This document shows, one piece after another, positions 61,413 through 64,000 of a DNA stretch of 64,000 nucleotides. Positions within the stretch are counted from its first letter, which is position 1. The number at the start of each line of letters is the position of its first letter. Under the pieces are notes generated by a model. The model was not told where the DNA came from and made no database searches. It saw only the letters and a program-made list of their open reading frames with translations. Source of the DNA: a virus. The stretch covers positions 34,740 through 98,739 of the IMG/VR virus record IMGVR_UViG_3300042373_000871, one strand, 5' to 3'. The position numbers and the translations under genes were made by a program.

Positions 61413-62660
61413 TTATAAATTACCAGTTATCCTATCACACCACCCTTTTGATGTACTATATGGCCATACAACCCAATATTTTGGTTTTGATGTTGTTTGG
61501 AAATCTCTCCAAACTTTACAATATCCATCAGGGTCTCTCATCATATTATTAATCTCGTTAATGTCAGCGTCTTTTCTATAAAGAGTTTCGTCTTTATCAT
61601 CGTGGAACGCAACAACCCAAAATTCATAATCTTTTTCCGGTACTTGTTTAAATGATATATCAATACAATGTTTGAAAATACTTGCAAAACTAGATAACCA
61701 TTCTTCTTCTGTTTCGTAAATTGTCGGATTTGGTGCGTATTTTTTATCTAAAGTATATTGTTGAACAGCTCTATTTGAAAATTTAAGACCTGAATAAATT
61801 TCATAATCTTTTAATGTTCTTTCAGTTCCAAATCCGTACTTACTAAAATCCAATGTAATTTCCTCACCATCCATTCCAAAAAGTTGTCTATTCTTTTTGT
61901 GAGACAACTCATTCTTTTTACCCCACTCTTTATCGTCATCCCATTGTTTTACCCTACCTTTACGAGTGTATTCGTGCCAAATAACAGTTTTGTGTGGGTG
62001 GAATAAATCATATCCGTGAGTGAACGCTCTAACGGCAATAGAAATTTCTTCACCATGAAAATAAAATTCAGGGTCATGTTGAACCTCAACACTAAATTGA
62101 CCAACTGTGAAGGCCATATGTGCTGAATAAAAACGAGAGGTAATTGGTTGTTTAAGTTTTTCCCAACCAGGAATTGTTTCAGGTAAGAAGAATACCGCAC
62201 CTTCAGGGATGAATCTATCAAACACCATTCTCCATGGTTCTTTAACTCTACCTGCCGGGTCATTGTCCGGGTCAAATGAAGAAACATATCCTGTTAATAA
62301 AGGTTTCTCAAAACCTTTCTTTTGAAGTTGTTTAACCATTTTGATTAAGGTATCGTCCCAATCCTTTTCAAATCTCATATGAGAATCTATTTGAAGAGTA
62401 TATTCCTCACCATCATATAATTGTTGTACTTGATTCCTTGCCCAACAAACACCTTTAGCTTCAGAATATAAAACATCCTTAACTCTAAATCTTTTGTCTC
62501 CACTAAATTTTTCTAAATTATCAAACCCGTCTTCAGGATGATATTGACGACATATACCTATTCTTAAGTTTTTAGGTCTTTTGGCATTTTCCAACATACT
62601 GTCTAATGTTGGGATAAGTTGGGGGTCACGATAGGCGGCTATCTGTACAAATATCTTCAT
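61413..62660 (-). CDS. Polypeptide GlcNAc-transferase-like glycosyltransferase (GT60 / GlcNAc family)
   Basis: The first 110 residues are an almost complete GT60-family signature: KIFVQIAAYRDPQLIPTLDS, then RIGICRQYHPEDGFD, DKRFRVKDVLYSEAKGVCWA and LQIDSHMRFEKDWDD with the metal-binding DSH at 92-94. FYFHGEEISIAVRAFTHGYD follows near residue 217. Characterised members of this family add alpha-GlcNAc to Thr of Trypanosoma mucins or to hydroxyproline of Dictyostelium Skp1. The C-terminal third (about 290-415, ending TSKGWCDRITGNL) is an extra domain I do not recognise. It is the first gene of the four-gene operon, so it would start the glycan that downstream enzymes extend. Confidence 0.85.
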   Translation of the reverse strand: MKIFVQIAAYRDPQLIPTLDSMLENAKRPKNLRIGICRQYHPEDGFDNLEKFSGDKRFRVKDVLYSEAKGVCWARNQVQQLYDGEEYTLQIDSHMRFEKDWDDTLIKMVKQLQKKGFEKPLLTGYVSSFDPDNDPAGRVKEPWRMVFDRFIPEGAVFFLPETIPGWEKLKQPITSRFYSAHMAFTVGQFSVEVQHDPEFYFHGEEISIAVRAFTHGYDLFHPHKTVIWHEYTRKGRVKQWDDDKEWGKKNELSHKKNRQLFGMDGEEITLDFSKYGFGTERTLKDYEIYSGLKFSNRAVQQYTLDKKYAPNPTIYETEEEWLSSFASIFKHCIDISFKQVPEKDYEFWVVAFHDDKDETLYRKDADINEINNMMRDPDGYCKVWRDFQTTSKPKYWVVWPYSTSKGWCDRITGNL

Positions 62661-62703
62661 ATATCTCTTATTTTACTCAAAAGATAATAATTAGAAATTA
62701 AAT

Positions 62704-62710
62704 ATAAATA
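62704..62710 (-). promoter_or_regulatory. TATTTAT element before the glycosylation operon
   Basis: Coding-strand TTATTTATATTTAATTTC, 43 nt before the ATG at 62660, in the 64-base gap after the Hint-protein stop. It is the only promoter candidate ahead of the four glycan genes. Confidence 0.35.
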
Positions 62711-62724
62711 ATTTTATTTAATTA

Positions 62725-64000
62725 TTATGGTGGTGATGGAGGAACTAGTTTATTATGTGTTAATATTCCATCGGCGAAATATAAGTTACTATTATCAACA
62801 TCAATATTATAAACTAAAGTCTCATCAGTACTAATATCAATACTAATTATTAAAACTTCATTACCATCTATATCCATATAATAATCACCCGTATTAATAT
62901 CTGTTGTTTCTTTAATATACCAAACACCCTCTTGTTTAACTACGTGTTCGTGAGATGAACTACAAATTAATAATCCGTTATTAATATCATAAATTGAATT
63001 ACTATTAAATGACCTTGTGTCTAATACGGTTACAGTCGTACTTGAATAGTCTAAAGTTGTACTACTCCAAGTTGACCATTGAGATTCATCATTTGGCATT
63101 CCATCAACAACAACTGATAATAATTGGTCACCAACTTGTATTTCCTCAATAGGTTTTTGAGTATTATCCGACATTGTAATTAAAGTTCCCGGTAACAAAC
63201 AACCTGGACACGTTGTACAAACCTGTGTAAATACTCCAAAATTCCATCGTCTTCTAATCGTACCATCACCGTAATAACCATCTAATGATGAAATAACTCC
63301 TGTACAACCTCCTAATCCATCACCTTCGTAAATTACTGTTGCGGAACATATATCACAATTGTCCATACAAACATCAACTTCAAGAGGCACACCACTACAA
63401 ACCCCACCTGCTGTTGTACTATAATATAATATCACATTACATAATGGTGGTAATGTGGTAGGGGTTAAAGTTGGTGTTGGGGTTGGTGTTGGTATTGGAA
63501 TACAACCACCCGCTTCACTAATAAAACTACTAATTGGTGACGGTATAGTCGGCGAATCGTTTTGATAGTAAATTAAGAAAATAAATTCAGTATTATCAGC
63601 ACAAAACACATCTGTAAATATACCCGGAGAAATAAATGACTCTTGTTGTGAGTTACCAAAACAATCTGTATAATTAGCGAATAACGTACCATCTAACGCA
63701 GGGTTTGAATTACCATACGCGTCAGCTAAATCGCCTGAACTTATTGTTACATCATAAGCAGAACAAGTTAATGGTATAGACGTTGATGTTGGTGTTGGTG
63801 TTAATGTAGGAGTAGAAGTTAGTGTAGGCGTATTTGTTGGAGTTAATGTTGGCGTAGATGTTAATGTAGGCGTATTTGTTGGAGTTAATGTTGGCGTAGA
63901 TGTTAATGTAGGCGTATTTGTTGGAGTTAATGTTGGCGTAGATGTTAATGTAGGCGTATTTGTTGGAGTTAATGTTGGCGTAGAAGTTCTTGTAGGTGTA
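62725..64000 (-). CDS. Thr/Pro-repeat virion-type protein with C-terminal Hint domain, N-terminus beyond the window
   Basis: The frame is open from the right window edge to a TAA at 62725, about 425 codons, with no start in the window; an internal GTG at 63607-63609 is not a credible start. From the N-terminal side it shows a Thr/Pro repeat ([14 protein letters not shown] type, 42-bp units), a Cys-containing domain ([20 protein letters not shown]), a second Thr/Pro stretch ([17 protein letters not shown]), another Cys-rich part ([14 protein letters not shown]), then the Hint domain and a nine-residue tail KLVPPSPP-type end. It lies just upstream of the glycosylation operon on the same strand. 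Likely a tail-fibre or head-fibre protein with mucin-like stalks and self-processing ability. Confidence 0.75.
   Translation of the reverse strand, partial: TPTRTSTPTLTPTNTPTLTSTPTLTPTNTPTLTSTPTLTPTNTPTLTSTPTLTPTNTPTLTSTPTLTPTPTSTSIPLTCSAYDVTISSGDLADAYGNSNPALDGTLFANYTDCFGNSQQESFISPGIFTDVFCADNTEFIFLIYYQNDSPTIPSPISSFISEAGGCIPIPTPTPTPTLTPTTLPPLCNVILYYSTTAGGVCSGVPLEVDVCMDNCDICSATVIYEGDGLGGCTGVISSLDGYYGDGTIRRRWNFGVFTQVCTTCPGCLLPGTLITMSDNTQKPIEEIQVGDQLLSVVVDGMPNDESQWSTWSSTTLDYSSTTVTVLDTRSFNSNSIYDINNGLLICSSSHEHVVKQEGVWYIKETTDINTGDYYMDIDGNEVLIISIDISTDETLVYNIDVDNSNLYFADGILTHNKLVPPSPP
62752..63201 (-). other. Hint (intein-like) domain at the protein C-terminus
   Basis: Block A begins with Cys: [20 protein letters not shown], followed by [10 protein letters not shown]. 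The B-like block has SSSHEHVV with its histidine, and the F/G end reads [20 protein letters not shown] followed by Asn. The terminal HN is followed by Lys, not Cys/Ser/Thr, and only about eight residues remain. Normal splicing is therefore not expected. The layout fits a bacterial intein-like or hedgehog-type domain that cleaves or forms an ester at its N-terminal Cys. Confidence 0.82.
63839..64000 (-). repeat. 42-bp tandem repeat coding for Thr/Pro-rich units
   Basis: Three exact 42-bp units start at 63839, 63881 and 63923, with a diverging fourth from 63965 to the window edge. Each encodes a 14-residue unit of alternating Thr and Pro/Leu/Asn/Ser. Identity at the DNA level indicates recent expansion, so copy number may vary between relatives. 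Confidence 0.9.

Noticed and set aside
62752-63201. A splicing intein
   Set aside because: The terminal His-Asn is followed by Lys and only a short tail, so there is no nucleophile or C-extein. It is called a Hint domain instead.
62725-63609. A complete 294-residue gene starting at a GTG at 63609
   Set aside because: The frame remains open to the window edge with Thr/Pro repeats, so this is the C-terminal part of a longer gene.
63839-64000. CRISPR array suggested by the regular 42-bp repeats
   Set aside because: Units are directly adjacent with no unique spacers and keep an open reading frame coding for Thr/Pro.

Overview
The window is part of the genome of a large, AT-rich, T4-like contractile-tailed bacteriophage. 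Proteins recognisable from their sequence include tail sheath (gp18-like), tail tube (gp19), baseplate wedge gp25 and gp6, a gp26-type baseplate protein, a LysM gp53-like protein, neck gp13, family-B DNA polymerase (gp43), replicative helicase (gp41), UvsX recombinase, gp32 single-stranded DNA-binding protein, T4-type RNase H, and class Ia ribonucleotide reductase NrdA/NrdB. Start codons lack a Shine-Dalgarno sequence almost throughout and sit in A-rich leaders. Together with the AT-rich composition and the domain style (PKD-like, OmpA-like, carboxypeptidase-regulatory-like), this suggests a Bacteroidota host. That host call is an inference.

Layout. (1) 1-15056, minus strand: the distal baseplate and tail-adhesion cluster, from gp25 and gp6 through a 1762-residue protein in the T4 gp7 position, then five large unrecognised structural proteins. 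(2) 15144-23372, minus: the replication and nucleotide operon gp32 > uvsX > RNase H > unknown > gp41 > nrdB > nrdA. A consensus-like sigma70 promoter precedes gp32 and a strong hairpin terminator follows nrdA. (3) 23469-41104, minus: central tail genes, namely a HAD-like protein, tail tube, gp26-type protein with an overlapping small frame, probable tape measure, a 1669-residue protein with an OmpA-like domain, a LysM protein, a 2296-residue hub-like protein and two small unknowns. (4) 41161-47621: a giant tail sheath, a divergent small ribbon-helix-helix protein, neck/completion proteins and three translationally coupled small proteins that share an N-terminal motif. (5) 47670-52574, plus strand: SNF2-type helicase, a fusion of Mn-type superoxide dismutase with a nuclease-like domain, gp13 neck protein and an unknown. 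(6) 52607-64000, minus: DNA polymerase, a Thr-tract virion protein, a four-gene glycosylation operon, and a Thr/Pro-repeat protein ending in a Hint (intein-like) domain that runs off the window.

How it may work together. Three proteins (sheath, 55639-56484, 62725-64000) carry mucin-like Thr or Thr/Pro tracts. The glycosylation operon begins with a GT60-type polypeptide GlcNAc-transferase, the family that starts O-glycans on Thr or hydroxyproline. The next genes encode an NAD-dependent sugar epimerase-like protein, a fusion of two glycosyltransferases and a methyltransferase, and an HtrL/YibB-type double transferase. I infer a phage-encoded system that builds mucin-type O-glycans on its own tail proteins. 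A second theme is a repeated coding-strand TATTTAT element, in eight cases 12-16 nt before a start codon, which I propose is a phage promoter.

The window is densely coding. No stretch over 300 bases lacks a gene; the longest gap is 40105-40282, which holds AT-rich sequence and a short direct repeat. I saw no tRNA, rRNA, CRISPR array or insertion sequence.
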